A stretch of 64,000 bases of DNA, from contig VWZP01002206.1 in NCBI GenBank assembly GCA_013396995.1, forward strand, positions 119,542 through 183,541, read 5' to 3'. A program made the position numbers and the translations under genes. This document shows, in pieces, positions 34,880 through 47,040 of this stretch (positions within the stretch are counted from its first letter, which is position 1; each line of letters begins with the position of its first letter). The notes under the pieces are model-generated. The model searched no databases. It saw only the letters and a program-made list of their open reading frames with translations, and had not been told where the DNA came from. Origin of the DNA: Dicaeum eximium (lineage: Eukaryota; Chordata; Aves; Passeriformes; Dicaeidae).

Positions 34880-35240
34880 CATCCTCGGTGGGGTGAGCCG
34901 GGTGCAGCTGAGCCCCCCGTGAGCTCCGGGAGCTGTGGCTGTGTGTTCCGTGGGTGACCCAGGCACGGTGCCAGCCCGAAGGAAGGCTGACAAGTACTCA
35001 GGAATCAAAGGAGCCACCTGCACGCCACGGGGAGCCGCTCACCGGGTGGCAGGCGAGCGGTGCCAGCCTCATCGCCGAGCCTTGTTCTGCAGCCCCGCTT
35101 CCAGGGAGGCGGCGCAGGAGGGGGCTGCTCCCTCCCTGCCTTCTCTGTGCCCTCAGCGGGGATTGTGAGAGGGATGTGAGGTGGGACTGCGCTGTGTGGA
35201 TGTGCCAGGACACCGCTTCGTCGGGGAGAAGCAAGGGGGA
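34880..35240. promoter_or_regulatory. CpG-rich patch, candidate CpG island
   Basis: I count about 23 CpGs in roughly 350 bp, in GC-rich DNA, far above the rest of the window. There is no CR1 similarity. A GC-box-like GAGGCGGCGC lies near 35105. It could be a promoter of an unannotated transcript, an enhancer, or a GC-rich chance patch. Small open frames here have no motif I recognise. Confidence 0.35.
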
Positions 35241-35721
35241 GTGTTGAGAGCGATGGATTTGGGCTGGAGCATCTTTGGGGGTGCTGATGCTGCGGCACAG
35301 GAGAGGGGACAGCCAAGCTGAGCCGGTTCACGTGTGAAATTCCCACTCCTTTGGCTGTGTGAACCCACAGGCTGCACTGCCAGCAAATAGCCTGGGAGGA
35401 AAATAAGGCCTTTTAAAGAGCATTTTTATCCTCTGCTGGTTGGTAAGAATGGCCCTGGCGGGTGGGAGGGAGGCAGGGGGTGGCGTGGTGTGCAGATGCC
35501 GCTGTCACTGCCCTGCTCACCCAGCCTGGAGCTAGCAGCGCCCCATTCCCGCTTCAGGGGGCAGATAATATTTGTTTTGGAGAGGGAAAGGATGAGATGT
35601 GTGTGTGGCCACGTAATCACTTGGGTTTTATGTCGAAGGAAGGCACATGAAAATCACCACCCCCCTCCAGCCCCACACTGCCCCATGCCTGCCACCTGCA
35701 GAAGGATCTAGCCCGATATAT

Positions 35722-36119
35722 CCAATTTTTGGTCTCATATTAGGATAGGCCTCGATAGGATCTCTTTTAAACAGCAAGGGAAATCCACTCCCACCATTCT
35801 TCCAGGGCTGCACTAGTGGATTCAGAGCAGTCCCTGCCCTCTCCCTGCTGTGCTGACTGCAAGGCAAGGGGAAGCCGGTCTCCAAAGTGCTGCGAAAGGA
35901 AACTCGCTCTTGCGAAGCTGGGCCAAAAATGAAGGGTTTTTATAGCATACAAATGTTACCTACAGCTATTTATACACCCTCCTCAAAGGCTATTTATACC
36001 CTTCCCTGCTTTTGTGCTGCTGGCTGGAGAATATCCTCACATTGGATGTTTTCAGCAGCGTGGGATGTTCTTCAGCCGTCGCCCGACTGCAAGGACCGTC
36101 TGTTTGAAACATCATTCCT
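35722..36119. promoter_or_regulatory. Cluster of CArG-like, MEF2-like and MCAT motifs
   Basis: CCAATTTTTGG at 35722-35732 is CArG-like with one extra base. TCATATTAGG at 35735-35744 has one mismatch to CC(A/T)6GG. CTATTTATAC occurs twice (35966-35975, 35990-35999) and matches nine of ten MEF2 positions. A perfect MCAT/TEAD word CATTCCT is at 36113-36119. The spacing and mix resemble muscle-type enhancers, which is an inference from motif knowledge. Confidence 0.3.
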
Positions 36120-37739
36120 GGAAGAAGGGGGTGATTCATGGGCTGCAGCCACTGCCATGGCTCTGAGAGCAGGGTTGGCATCCCGGGTGCCAGTCTGATG
36201 GAGGGGAGAAGGGGATGAAATGCCTGATCACAGCAGTGTTAATGAAAGCCATCAGTTCATTCAGAAGGGGGTGGCTCGTTGTGTCGAGGGTGAGGAGTAA
36301 GTTCTGCCCCCCTTCCCTACATCATGCAGTCGATCAGGAGCGGTGTAAGGTTATTTTATTGTTTCCAGGAGCGCCGGACCCAGGCTCCCTGCGGGAGGTC
36401 GCATGCTTGGCTTGCTGCATCATTGATCCAGCCTGCCAGAGAAATTCTTTATTCCTCTTAAATGTGGACTTGCACTTAGAAAGCAAACAATCCTTTAACG
36501 TTTCTAAGGCTGAAAGCAGAAAAACGAGTGGCTTTTGTCATCAGGGATGCTGTCTTTTTTGATCGCTCTGGGAATCCAAGGGAATGTGCTACCCAACAAA
36601 GAGCAATTTAGTTTAAAAAAAAAGGGGAAAAGGGAAGGGATTGCAGCTTCCTGTGCTCTGGATAATTGGGGCTGTCTCCTCTGCATCTACACGGCACTCT
36701 GGTGACTGGGTTTGGAAGTTGAATGGTTTTCAGGTTTCCCTGGCTCACACAGTGAAGTTTCCACTTCAGTCTGTACCGGCCAGCACTGGTGTGCTGAGTT
36801 TTGCAGCCACTCCTTCTTTCAGTCATGGGTATTTGCTTATGACAGATAAACAAAAATATCTTCATTATCTTTGGAAAAATGCTGTGTCCTGTTGAAACAT
36901 CGTTGCTGTGTCCAACATTGGTTTTGTTTTTAGAAATGCTGATGGAACGGCTTTTTGTGGGAGGCTTTTCCCAGAAGAGTCTTCAGGGCAGAACCTGGTT
37001 TGCCTTGGTCTGCTGCATTTGAATTTTGCCTTCCTGCAGCTGAGGTTGCCTCTGTCACTGCCACTTACTTAGAAGATGTTCTGGTGATCCTGTGTGGATT
37101 AGCACAGTGCCTTGTGCCACAGGGCTGTGGTGCAGAGGGAGAGGTGTCCTCAGCTTTTCCAGCACTGATGGGGCCAAGACGGCATTGATGCCACTTTCAA
37201 ATAGCAGGAAATTGGGCAGTTATGCTTCCTTTCAGCTGGTGCTTGGATTTTCTTATCCCGAGCTGAACTTTTCCAAGGTTGCCTGCAAGTTCTCTGTGCC
37301 ACAGGCTGCTGATGGGGAGATGCTTATGCAGTGTTTGTAAATCCTCCTCTGCTCCATTCCCCTCACTACTTCTGTTGTCCCTTTCCTACAACAATGACAA
37401 AGAGGCGACTTTCTGTCATTATTTTGTGCAGAAAGAACCTTCCAACTCCTCCTGAACCTGCGAATGGATTTCTCAACCTCCAGCTACCCGAGGTGTAAAT
37501 GAGATGGGAGCGGGGGCTTTGCACTAATCCCACCTTCTTGCCAGCAGGCTGCTCCCTGCCTGCTTCATTTGACATTTTCCTCCCCTAATAGGGATGATTT
37601 TTTCCAGAAATCCCCCCCAGGTTTGTTAATTGTCAACACTGCCAAGCTGGCATTGGGAGGTGCTGGTGCTGTGCAGCACCAGGGGCAGGGACCCCCAAAT
37701 TCTGAACACTCGTGATGTACCGTGCAGCTTGGGCAAAGT

Positions 37740-38270
37740 GCATTTGTTGCCTTGGAAACAAATAGCAGCAGTGAACAACTCAATGAAATTTATGGAATCA
37801 ACTTCAATAAATCTTGATGATAAACGTGCAAAAACATACCCAGTTTGATGAAGAAGTCCAGTATGCAGATGTTAAGGATGGTAGTAAGTTACATAAGTGC
37901 TCCGGCGCCGATTTTGGGCTGCCACGGTCGTTTTCCTGTAATACGGGCTTTTTTTGTTGTTTCTGAGGAAGCTGTCTGCTGCTTTTCATAGATATGGCAT
38001 TTAATTTTAATTTCCAGGGTATCTTTTAGTTTAATTGGCATGCTGGATTATTACAGTGGGGTGTTTTGTCTTTTGCAAAGCCTGATTCATATCGAACTCG
38101 GGATAAAAATAAAATTGAGAGCAGTGGCAATCCAAGGGAGCACAGAGGGCCACGTCACCCGCCTCCAAGAAGGGTGCAAAATTTCACAAATTAATTACAG
38201 CAGTTATGTAGGACATCTCCCTAATTCCTTGTATCTGCCTGTGAGTATTACAGATGGGGACAGGTCAGGG
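37740..38270. promoter_or_regulatory. CNE-like segment with isolated CpG cluster
   Basis: AT-rich unique DNA with six CpGs in 43 bp (37903-37945: TCCGGCGCCG, CCACGGTCG, TACGG) and further CpGs near 38095-38160. It also has TTAATTTTAATTTCC and CACAAATTAATTACAG words. A 79-codon plus frame crosses part of it, but I recognise no protein. Confidence 0.28.
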
Positions 38271-38747
38271 ATTTTGTAGTTACAGCCAAGTTCTGTGGCA
38301 GATTTCATCTCACGTGCAAAGGTGTCTCTGTTTACCTCTATGCATAGGTACAGGGTAGGTTTATTGTATTTCAGCCAGTGATATTTTCTAAAATTGATAT
38401 TTTTTGTTCCTGGTTTGACCTGTGGATCGATGAGGGTTCAGGAATATCAGTGGATCTGTCTGGAGATGATGCTGTAAACCTTTATCACAGCCCTTAATAC
38501 AATGAGATGTTTTCCCATTAGATCCCTCGCCTCTTCTCCTTACAGGGCTTTATTTTCACGATTTTCTGCCAGGTCAGGAAGCACTGGGAATATTTGTTTC
38601 TTCGTTTCGTGGTGTGTTGGGCCCCAGTTTTGCCCTTCAGCAGCTGAAGCCGGGGTGTGCATGAGGCCACACCCTCCCTCTGTCCCCTCGTCCTGCTGGG
38701 CTGGGACCCAAACCCAAGGCTGCCTCCTTGGACAGGGGTTGTGTCAA

Positions 38748-39084
38748 AGAATCCCAGAATGGGTTGGTTGGAAGGGACCTTAAAGCCCATCCAGTTCCAC
38801 CCTGCCATGGCAGGGACACCTTCCCCTATCCCAGGTTGCTCCAAGCCCTGTCCAGCCTGGCCTTGGGCACTGCCAGGGATCCAGGGGCAGCCACAGCTGC
38901 TCTGGGCACCCTGTGCCAGGGCCTGCCCACCCTCCCAGGGAACAATTCCTAATTCCCAATATCCCATCCATCCCTGCCCCTGGCAGTGGGAGCCATTCCC
39001 TGTGTCCTGTCCTTCCAGGCCCCTCCCAAGTCCCCGTCCAGCTCTCCTGGAGCTCCTTTAGGCCCTGGAAGGTGTTATAGGGAC
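38748..39084 (-). mobile_element. CR1 LINE fragment, type A, well preserved
   Basis: AGAATCCCAGAATGGGTTGG (3' terminus), 'gggaccttaaagcccatcc', 'caagccctgtccagcctgg', 'ctgtgccagggcctgccca', 'tcccatccatccctgcccc', CAGCTCTCCTGGAGCTCC. It is the inverted counterpart of the copy at 22172-22478. Frames of 134-149 codons on both strands are chance frames. Confidence 0.95.
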
Positions 39085-39829
39085 ATTTTCACCTTTAAGA
39101 AGTTGCCTCCCTGTGTGTTAAGCCAATTTCCCTTCAGAGGCCTCTTTTTCCCAGCCTGCCCAATAGGTGCTTTGGTTTTGATGGATATTGGAGCTCTGTT
39201 GGGTGGATCGGTCATCTCTTAACCTTGGCCCTCCCTTTTTCATCTCTTCCACCATCTTTTCTTACTCCTGGAATGAGATTGTTTCAGAACGTAAAGACTT
39301 CATGTTAGTGCTGTCCTTGGACTATCAGTGAGTGAAAAAAAGCCCAGCCAGGATCCTGCTCCTGCCCTGGCACCTGGATTCTCCCGTTGTTTCAGATGCA
39401 CCACTTTATTTTGTTACTTGGATCCACCCAGATTCCCAGCCAAGCCCTCGTGCTGCTCAGTATCTCCCAGCCTACAAAGTCAGTGCTTCCCCATGTCAGC
39501 CCTGATATGTTGTATGGATTAGGAAAATCCCCATGGATGTTGAGGATCACACCTGCAAATCACCCCAGGCCTGGTAGCAGAGTTTGGGATGTGGCTCTGC
39601 AGAACCTGGTGCTTGCCCAGAGCTCACAGCGATGTATTTTAATTTTTTTAATGCCAGGTGTATTCCTCACCTTGGCTGGGATCAAAGTCTGTGTTTCTCT
39701 TAGATTTCCTCAGGTGAGGAGGGCTGGAAACCCAAAGGGCTTCTCCGGAAACCCTGGGCACGTGGGATGGTTGCTGAGCTCTGCTCTGATGTTTACAGAC
39801 CACCAGAGCTCTTCCCATTAAGATACAAC

Positions 39830-40260
39830 TGTATAAGACAGCTTGAACTCCATTAGGAGCTAAATTTAGTGACTCACTAACTCCTTTTTGATATGTTTTT
39901 ATAATTTCATTGTATTATGACACTTGGTTTTAAATTTGCATGAGTAAATGAGCCTCTTACTAAGTCAGGTAAAAAGATTTTTCACTTATCTACCATGAAA
40001 TAAGACATTAAAAAAATAGTGAGTGGAGAAAGCAACGTATCCTTGACATATTTAGTTTACATTTTTTCCAACTGTGCTGACTGAACATTTCTAACCATTA
40101 ATGATCCAATAAAGCTGTTTGTACCGCTTTAACAGGCTAAATAATTTCACATTAAGAATACATTTTGTAATTAATTTAGTGTTTTGTGGGGGAACCCTAT
40201 TTTTGGAAAATACAAATTTACATTTAATTGCACTCACAATCTGACTTGGAAGATGCAGCA
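39830..40260. promoter_or_regulatory. CNE-like AT-rich segment
   Basis: Long AT-rich unique stretch with TTTGCATGAGTAAATG (octamer-like), ACCATTAATGATCC, GTAATTAATTTAG and AGGCTAAATAATTTC words and no simple repeat. Candidate conserved element by composition. Confidence 0.22.
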
Positions 40261-41189
40261 AGTGAAAACTGGCCTTTTATGGTTCACCTCCAAATAGGAA
40301 AGTCCATGGAGGCAGTTAACAGTAGTGAACAACTTTAATTGGAATTTCCATGACTTGTTCAATGAATTCCTGCAGGCTTCTTTAAAAATACCCCCTGAGT
40401 AGGGAAGCTCCTGCAGCTGGTGAAAGATGAGACCACACACCTTCATCCCTGGGGTTCCACCAGCTTCTGATTCACTAACATGGATTTATGGGTTATTTTT
40501 TTCAAGTATTTCTGAACTTTCATTCAGGATAACCTTGGCAAGACCTGAACAACTTTGGGATTTGCACTTCAAAAGTATTTTCCCTCTCATTTCCTATTGG
40601 AGAAGAGACCACCCAAGGCCCTGCTGCCAGTGGGATCTGGGGGATGTGTGTGGGGAGCATCCCTTTGTTTTGTTCAGCTGATGAGCAGCAAGGAGATGGC
40701 ACTGGTGATCCCTTGGTCCTGACCTGGGCTCTGGTGATGATCTCATGGGGAGGTGAAAGTTCCTCTGTTAATTATCCAGCTTTTTGACTCTCTCCATCTC
40801 TCTGGACACCAAGAGCTTCAATTTTTTTTGTACTACTGGTATTTTTTCTTCTCTTTCCCCCTGTTTCATTAACAGTGACAGATGCTTTTAATTAAAAAGA
40901 AATGACAAAACAAAATCCCGAGTAAAACAAAAAGAGAATATTCTAATTTGGCGTGACATTATGAGGCAGGATGGCTCCTGGCATCCAAGGTATGGAAAAG
41001 GTCATCTTCCACAGCTCCAGCCTTTTGCAACAGTGGAATTAAGTTCAAACTCAGGCTGGTTTTGAAGTCTTAAGTCTCTCCAGGGATTCCTTTCATAACA
41101 TCTTCGAACTGGATAACACTACAGTAAATGAAATACACTGCACTGGATTAAAGGGTTATTTCCCCTGTGTATCCAGCTGACAGAGAATC

Positions 41190-41390
41190 CCAACCCTCAG
41201 GTTGCCTCCAAGTTGTCTCTATCTGCTGATCCCCTCCCTGCTTTACATAACAGCTCTTGAAGTTTTTGCAGGGAAAGTTTTGCCATTATTTATTCGGCTT
41301 CAGCGCTTGCGGAACAATTTTATGCAGCGAGGAGCCAAAATAAAGCAACGAAACGGGAAGGAATTTAATGGGCATCAAAACGTGAGGGAA
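41190..41390. promoter_or_regulatory. CNE-like segment with retained CpGs
   Basis: Seven CpGs between 41295 and 41382 in AT-rich DNA, near CCATTATTTATTCGG and CCAAAATAAAGCAACG. No repeat similarity. Confidence 0.25.
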
Positions 41391-44313
41391 GCAGTGCAGG
41401 GAAGAGCAGAGCTGCCTCTCCAGGTCTGTGGTGCTTCTGTGTAATTTGTACTGAGACACGAGCTGTGGCTGTGCCTGCACTGCCGCTGCACGCTCAGCAC
41501 AGAGCCCGCAGTAAGAGCGGCGCTGAGAAATGCTGCTGTGCTCTGAGCTGGCTGTTCCAGCAGCTACAATTTGTTAGGGGTCGTTTGCAGTGTGTTTTCT
41601 TGTAGAACAAATGTTCCTTTTGACTTTGAACTTGGTGCCTGGCGCAGCTCGTGCAGATTTTGTTGAGGAACGGGGCACCCAGGCCGCTGCCATCTGCTGA
41701 GCTCCAGAGCACGGGGGAAAACCAGTGCCTTGAAATCTGGGAGCACTGGCTCCTCCAGCTCTGCTTGCCATCCCATGGCCAGTGCCCTGTGCCAGGCTGG
41801 CCTCTTCCCCGATGCTGGGGAAGGTGGTGTCTCCAAGCTTGGCATGGCAAATCGCAGTGGACATCTATTGAACCTGCTCTGGAGCTGCACAAATGGTCAT
41901 GGTCCTTTGTTTCCCCCATCAAAACACTGATTAAAGACCCGTCCAAAATTATGGGGAGCCTGTGAAACACGAAATCTCCAATAATTTTTGGACAAGGAAA
42001 AGGGAGAGAACTGTTTCTTCTACATCCCTGGCTCCTCCCATTTTATTTTATCCAAGGCTGGCTGGGTCAGATGTAAAACAGGAGTTGTGTTATGAAGTGT
42101 TTATTTAAGATTAAATGGATTCTCCATATACTTGATCCATTTGGGTGTGGCAGAAACAGGGCACTGTGCTCTGTGTGTCCCTGTGTACCTCTGGATTCTG
42201 TTCCTTGTTGAATCTCTTCTCCCACACCATGGTTTTCTCTGGATGTGCTTATGGGTACCTTTGGAATAACCACTGCTCCTGTCAACCAGCCCCAAACCCC
42301 TCTCCTAAGAGCTGGAGGGTCGATGAAGCTGCTGCTCTTCACAAGGATGGGGAGGGAGATGCTCCTGATAATTCTGACATGCTTTGTCTCCATGAACTTT
42401 TGGGATGAGGGGTCGGGACCTGGGGCTCTGTGGAAGGTGCTCAGCAGGATTTGTCCCTGCTGAAGGGTTTCTGCTGGTGAGGAGGTGACCCCACAGGCAT
42501 CAGGCTCCTCTGTTTCCAAGTGTTACTTGCATGTAAGCACCCACACACATTAAAAAAATGTGGGAAACAATACTTTGGGGATTCTGCTGTCCATGAGGAG
42601 TTAAAATCTGTTTTTAGATTTCCCTCTTACTGAACAATCTGGGAGCAGAAGTAAGGGCAGGGAATTGCATGTGCTGGGTAGCTGGAGGTACCCTCACACT
42701 CCCATGGCCTCCAAGATGGTCACTGTCTTTCCAGGAGGTCTCAAATCTCCCTGGAAAAGCTGGGATATATTGAAAATATGTCCCAGCACTTTTAGCGCTT
42801 CCTCCAGATTATTTCTTCAAGTATTTAAAAATATATTTTATAGCACTAGAATAAATGTTAATGAGTCTGCATGGCTTGGGGCTAACAATAGTATTTCTAT
42901 TTCCATCCAGCAGCCTGGCAGGGCATTTGGCGATGGAAGAGCTGGATGTGGAGACCTGGCTGGTTCTTTCTGACTCGGTCCTTGATGTCTTGAACAGTTT
43001 TAGTCTCTTGTGCTTTACTTTCCCTGTTTTGCTAAATAGCAATGAAAAAGCTTCCTTGCTTTGTTCAGGCACCTGGGATTTATCAAAGGCCTCTGGGCAA
43101 GTGTTAAATGCTGAGCTGGGTATAAAAAGCGTTATTTAGCATTGTGTTTATACCTCTTCAATGTTAGCATGTATTTTTATATATTCCTTGCGGTGACCTT
43201 TGTGTTTTTCCAACCAAGCAGACAATCTCCTTGACTTGGGGGTTGGTTTTTTCCACTGCCTGCCGTGGCATCTTTGAAGTGATTTTGTAAATACACTTTT
43301 TTTGGGGTGTTTTCAGTGTTTGGGCTGGGACTCATGGTGCTTCAGGTTCCAGTTGCATGCAGATGGGAGAGTTGCCATGAGGAAAATAATAGCATGGAAG
43401 TCCATTCCTCTCATTCCTCACCTTCCTTGTTTTTCTCAGCTACAATCAAACAACATTTTAAGGATCCCAGGCTGCCATGTTCGATGGGCAGTGATCTGGG
43501 GGGTACCCCAAGCCTTAAGGAGCCTGCAGAGGAGCAGGGCACGGAGTTGGTGTGGGGAGAGGTGCAGGAGTAGATGGGATGGCAGGAATTCAGCCCTGGC
43601 ACAGTGTCAAAGGCAGCGAGCCCTGCTCGGAGCAGCTGCGTTCCCCGGGACTGCGGGAAGCCAAATGGTTTGTTTGTCTGTTTACATGGATATGTGGGGC
43701 TGTGTAGGGGAAAACCACTTAGCAGAAATTCTGCTATTAAAGCAGATGGTGGGAGATTAATCTGGATTTTAGGGGGGTACTTGCTGCTACGATGACCACG
43801 TTATTAATTCCTTCCTGTGCTAGGAGCCCTTCCATCGTTCCAGGGGATGGGGGATTTGTGTTTCCTGAAGCTCTCGGCTCCTTCCTCGCTTCCTCGCAAG
43901 CTGATGTGGTATTTTGGGAAGCAGAGGAGCACTTTGTCAGGGTTGTTGTTGCAGTTTCTCTATCCACTCTCCTTCCATGCTGTCCTCTGCTCCAGCCCTT
44001 TCCAGTGCTCCCTTGGCAGTTCCAGCTGCCTCCTGCCCTCCTGCAGACCAGCAGCAGCCCCTTTGCTGCTGCACAAATGGTGGTTGTTAGCCTAGATTTC
44101 CTTTTTTCCCTTCCATTTTAGAAATTGCTCTTTTTTCCCCCCTGCCGTATCACTGACAGCCGCATTCTCCTTGACAGTTGTGATATTTGTATGTGTGCAT
44201 AAAAACAGTAGGAAGCATTTATGTAGGTGTCACTAATTTAATTTAATATAATCTGATCTGTACGTATAGGGGAGGACTGCTCTGCGCTGAAAATGCTTCT
44301 CTTTATTTTACAG

Positions 44314-44448
44314 TCTCCATCGTCATCAAATACAACTCCTGTCATTCTCCTCTTCCATTCACCTACCCAAAGACCAAATCTGGAAATAGTAACCAAAAGA
44401 GAAGCCCACGTCACGCACAGAGCAGGGAAAGGTTGAAATAATTGAAGG
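44314..44448 (+). other. Candidate 135-nt exon (strong splice-site pair)
   Basis: Acceptor CTTCTCTTTATTTTACAG ends at 44313. Donor AGG/GTAAGT starts at 44449. The enclosed 135 nt has one frame open for 39 codons and another for about 41, each closing with a stop just before the donor, so it could only be a last coding exon or a noncoding exon. The surrounding DNA (44130-44450) is CNE-like. I recognise no protein. Confidence 0.2.
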
Positions 44449-46111
44449 GTAAGTGATTTTTTTTTTTTTCACTCTTACTCTGTGTGTAAAGCTACAATAG
44501 GAAGTGCAAGACTGTGTAAAGAAGCTGTTAAGCACACACACAGGTGCTCTGTGTGCAAAGTGGAAAAAATGACTGAAATGCTTCTTTGCTGATCAAAGAA
44601 AGGTGAGCAAGTGCCCGGGAGGGCCAGTTTGGAGTGTTGGTGCTGGTTCTGCTCGCCCTGGATCCATGTCTGCTCCTGCCTGGGTGGAAACACAGGCTCT
44701 GCACAGGTTGGGATGGCTGTGGCTGGTCTGAAGGAGCTTCCCAGCCTGGGGGGAGCCGGGATATCGGAGTCTCCCACTGCTGAAGAGCTCTTGTGTCATT
44801 TCCTTCTCTCTTCCCCACTTCAAACCCCTCTCAGCTGGGCTGGTGAGCTCTGTGCATGGGGCAGGATGTTTTTCCTCGCTCCTGCTCTCTGCAGTCCCTT
44901 GGCTCCGTGAGCTTTTCCTGGAGAGCAACCTGGTGGTGCCTGTGCCGGGATTTTCCGGAGGGAAGTGTTGATGGGGGCTGGAGGAGGCACAAACTGACTG
45001 GCAGAGCCAGGAAGCCTCTCCCTGGAAATGTTTGCCTTCAGGCTTTCCTTGTGCTGCGAGGGTGGCGAATGAGATAGGAGGAGATAGAAAATCAGCTTTT
45101 GTGAAATCCAGAACCCTGGCTGAAGCATTAGTGAGCTCCAAATGGTGGGGGGTTCATTTTCCCACGCCATCCCCAGCTCTGTGCTTGCATATATTGTATT
45201 TCCACACGGGTTCTCATGTAGATGGACAGCATACGCCTTTGCTTGCATTTGAGAGCTTCTCTTTAAACATCTGGGTTTTCTGGTTTATTGCTGTTGTGGG
45301 TTTGTTGGGTTTTTTTTTACCCCTGCAATGTTTGTTCATGCAAAATTCATATCTGGGAAGGGCATCTTAAATCCCTGCTTCTGAGTCAAAAAGGGAAAGT
45401 ATGGATGTGAAAAGAGAGATTGTATCGTTTAAGAAATATGATTCATGAATTAATCCTCGTCTGCTCCACCATCTGTGGCGTGTGTTCCAACACAGAAATC
45501 TTGGGTTATATCTCTTTAAAAAGCTTTCTTCTTGCTGATTGCCTGAGTTTGTTGCAGCTTTAACAGGGAATTTGCTTCTTTTTGGGGAGAGAGTGGTGGG
45601 ATTTATTCACAGCCTGGGTGGGTGTCCAAGCTGTGGGTCAGCTGGACCTACCAGCTGAGGAGGCTGCAGAGCTCTTTGTCCTGGGAGGTGCCAGCTCTCT
45701 GTGAAATGCCATGAGCCTGATGTGCAGGCAGAGTGCATGGCTGTTTTTGCTGTGGAATTGTGGCTGGATCTCTGGAGCAAGAGATGGGCAGCGATGGCAG
45801 GAACCTGTTGAGATCCTTCTGAAAAAGAAGTGACTCTTTCTGAAATGGACTGGAGCTCCAGAAAATAAAGCACTGAGGTAGTTCCCATCCTGTGTTCCCT
45901 GGTGATGTTCTTGTGATTTCTTTGTAGATAAAGAAAGGGGAGGTTTCCTGTCTTGGTCCCAAAAAGAAGCTGCCATGCTTTGTGCTTCCAGGAGAAATGG
46001 GGCATGAGGGACACTGGGAGTTTTGGGGGTGCCCTTTTTCTGATTTGATTCTTTGAATTGTTTCCCAGATTTTTGCAGGGAACAACTTTCCTTTTTAAAC
46101 ATATTTCTCAG

Positions 46112-46146
46112 GTTCCTCTTCCTGAATCAGGTCAGACCCAAGACAG
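46112..46146 (+). other. Candidate 35-nt exon (splice-site pair)
   Basis: Acceptor CTTTTTAAACATATTTCTCAG ends at 46111 and a CAG/GTGAGC donor follows at 46147. No known peptide results; it may well be a chance pseudoexon. Confidence 0.12.
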
Positions 46147-47040
46147 GTGAGCCCTTTTCGTCCTTCCTGGACAGAGTCCCTGAGCAGGACAGTTTCAATA
46201 CTGCATCCACCATCGGTGCCTTTCTTGGATGGCTCCTTTTCCTGGTTATGGGATTTGCCCCATCCCTTTGCTCCCACGCCTCATGTGATATGCTGGTAAA
46301 ATCTGGAGTGTTTTTCCCGTTGTTCTGGAGGGGGATCCGAGTTGCTGGAAGTGGTGGATGTTGGGTGGCCTCAGCCCGTGGCTTGGTGATGCTCCCAGGT
46401 GGCCACAGCCCCTCCTGTGCCGGTGCCACTGAGGGGAGCACAGCCCTGGTGGCTCTGCTCGTGCTGATGGATGGAGGGGATCCAGGAGCTGAGTCCCACA
46501 GTGACACACTGCGGGTTTATTGCCTTCCATTCATCCTGTTTTCACGCCTTTCTGCCTCCCTGACTCATTGCCATCCGGCCTTCCCTTGCAGTTCCTGTTT
46601 GTTCTGGGAACACCCACTGGACAAGGCTGGAGCAAAGCTCTGATGCTTCCCATTGCCTTGGGAGCTTCTTTTCTAATTGAACATCTAAAGGCAGGATGGG
46701 AAAGGAAAATGCCTTTTTTCAGGAGCACCAATTAGGTGTTAAAATTAAGGAGGACGTGGGGGATGCTCTGTCCTGTGTCCACTGCTGAGCCCGTCGAGGC
46801 TCTTCCATGCTCCCTAAGAAATGTTTTCCCATTCCCTACATTATCACAAAGCCCTTCCTGCCCACTCACCAGGGAACCCTTGGATGTGCAGGTGCTTCAT
46901 GACACAAAACATCAACTCCTCGAGCACCCAGAATCCCAACACTACTATAAATAGCTGTGTCTGAAGGGAAAAGGGTATCAGCAATGGTTCAGCAAACGTT
47001 CAACCCAAATTGGAATTAGGCTGAAATACATCCTTATCCC

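Larger units (their letters stand above)
35241..38747. other. Unique DNA with regulatory-looking segments
   Basis: No recognised gene. It holds the motif cluster 35722-36119 and the CpG-bearing CNE-like segment 37740-38270. A CTCF-like half match (CTTCAGGGGGCAG) is near 35552-35564. A short inverted repeat, CTGGTGCT and AGCACCAG around four bases, lies near 37661-37680. Confidence 0.5.
39085..47040. other. Unique noncoding DNA, longest CR1-free stretch but one
   Basis: No recognised gene. CNE-like stretches lie at 39830-40260, 41190-41390 and 44130-44450. Candidate splice pairs are at 44314-44448 and 46112-46146. T-run of 12 at about 44459-44470. Many frames over 100 codons occur (up to 196), overlapping on opposite strands and without motifs I know. 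Confidence 0.5.

Noticed and set aside
37671..37687. REST-like word (CAGCACCAGGGGCAG)
   Set aside because: Two mismatches at informative positions, and the word is part of a short inverted repeat.
46053..46643. 196-codon plus open frame
   Set aside because: Overlaps minus frames of over 90 codons and has no domain or start context I can support.
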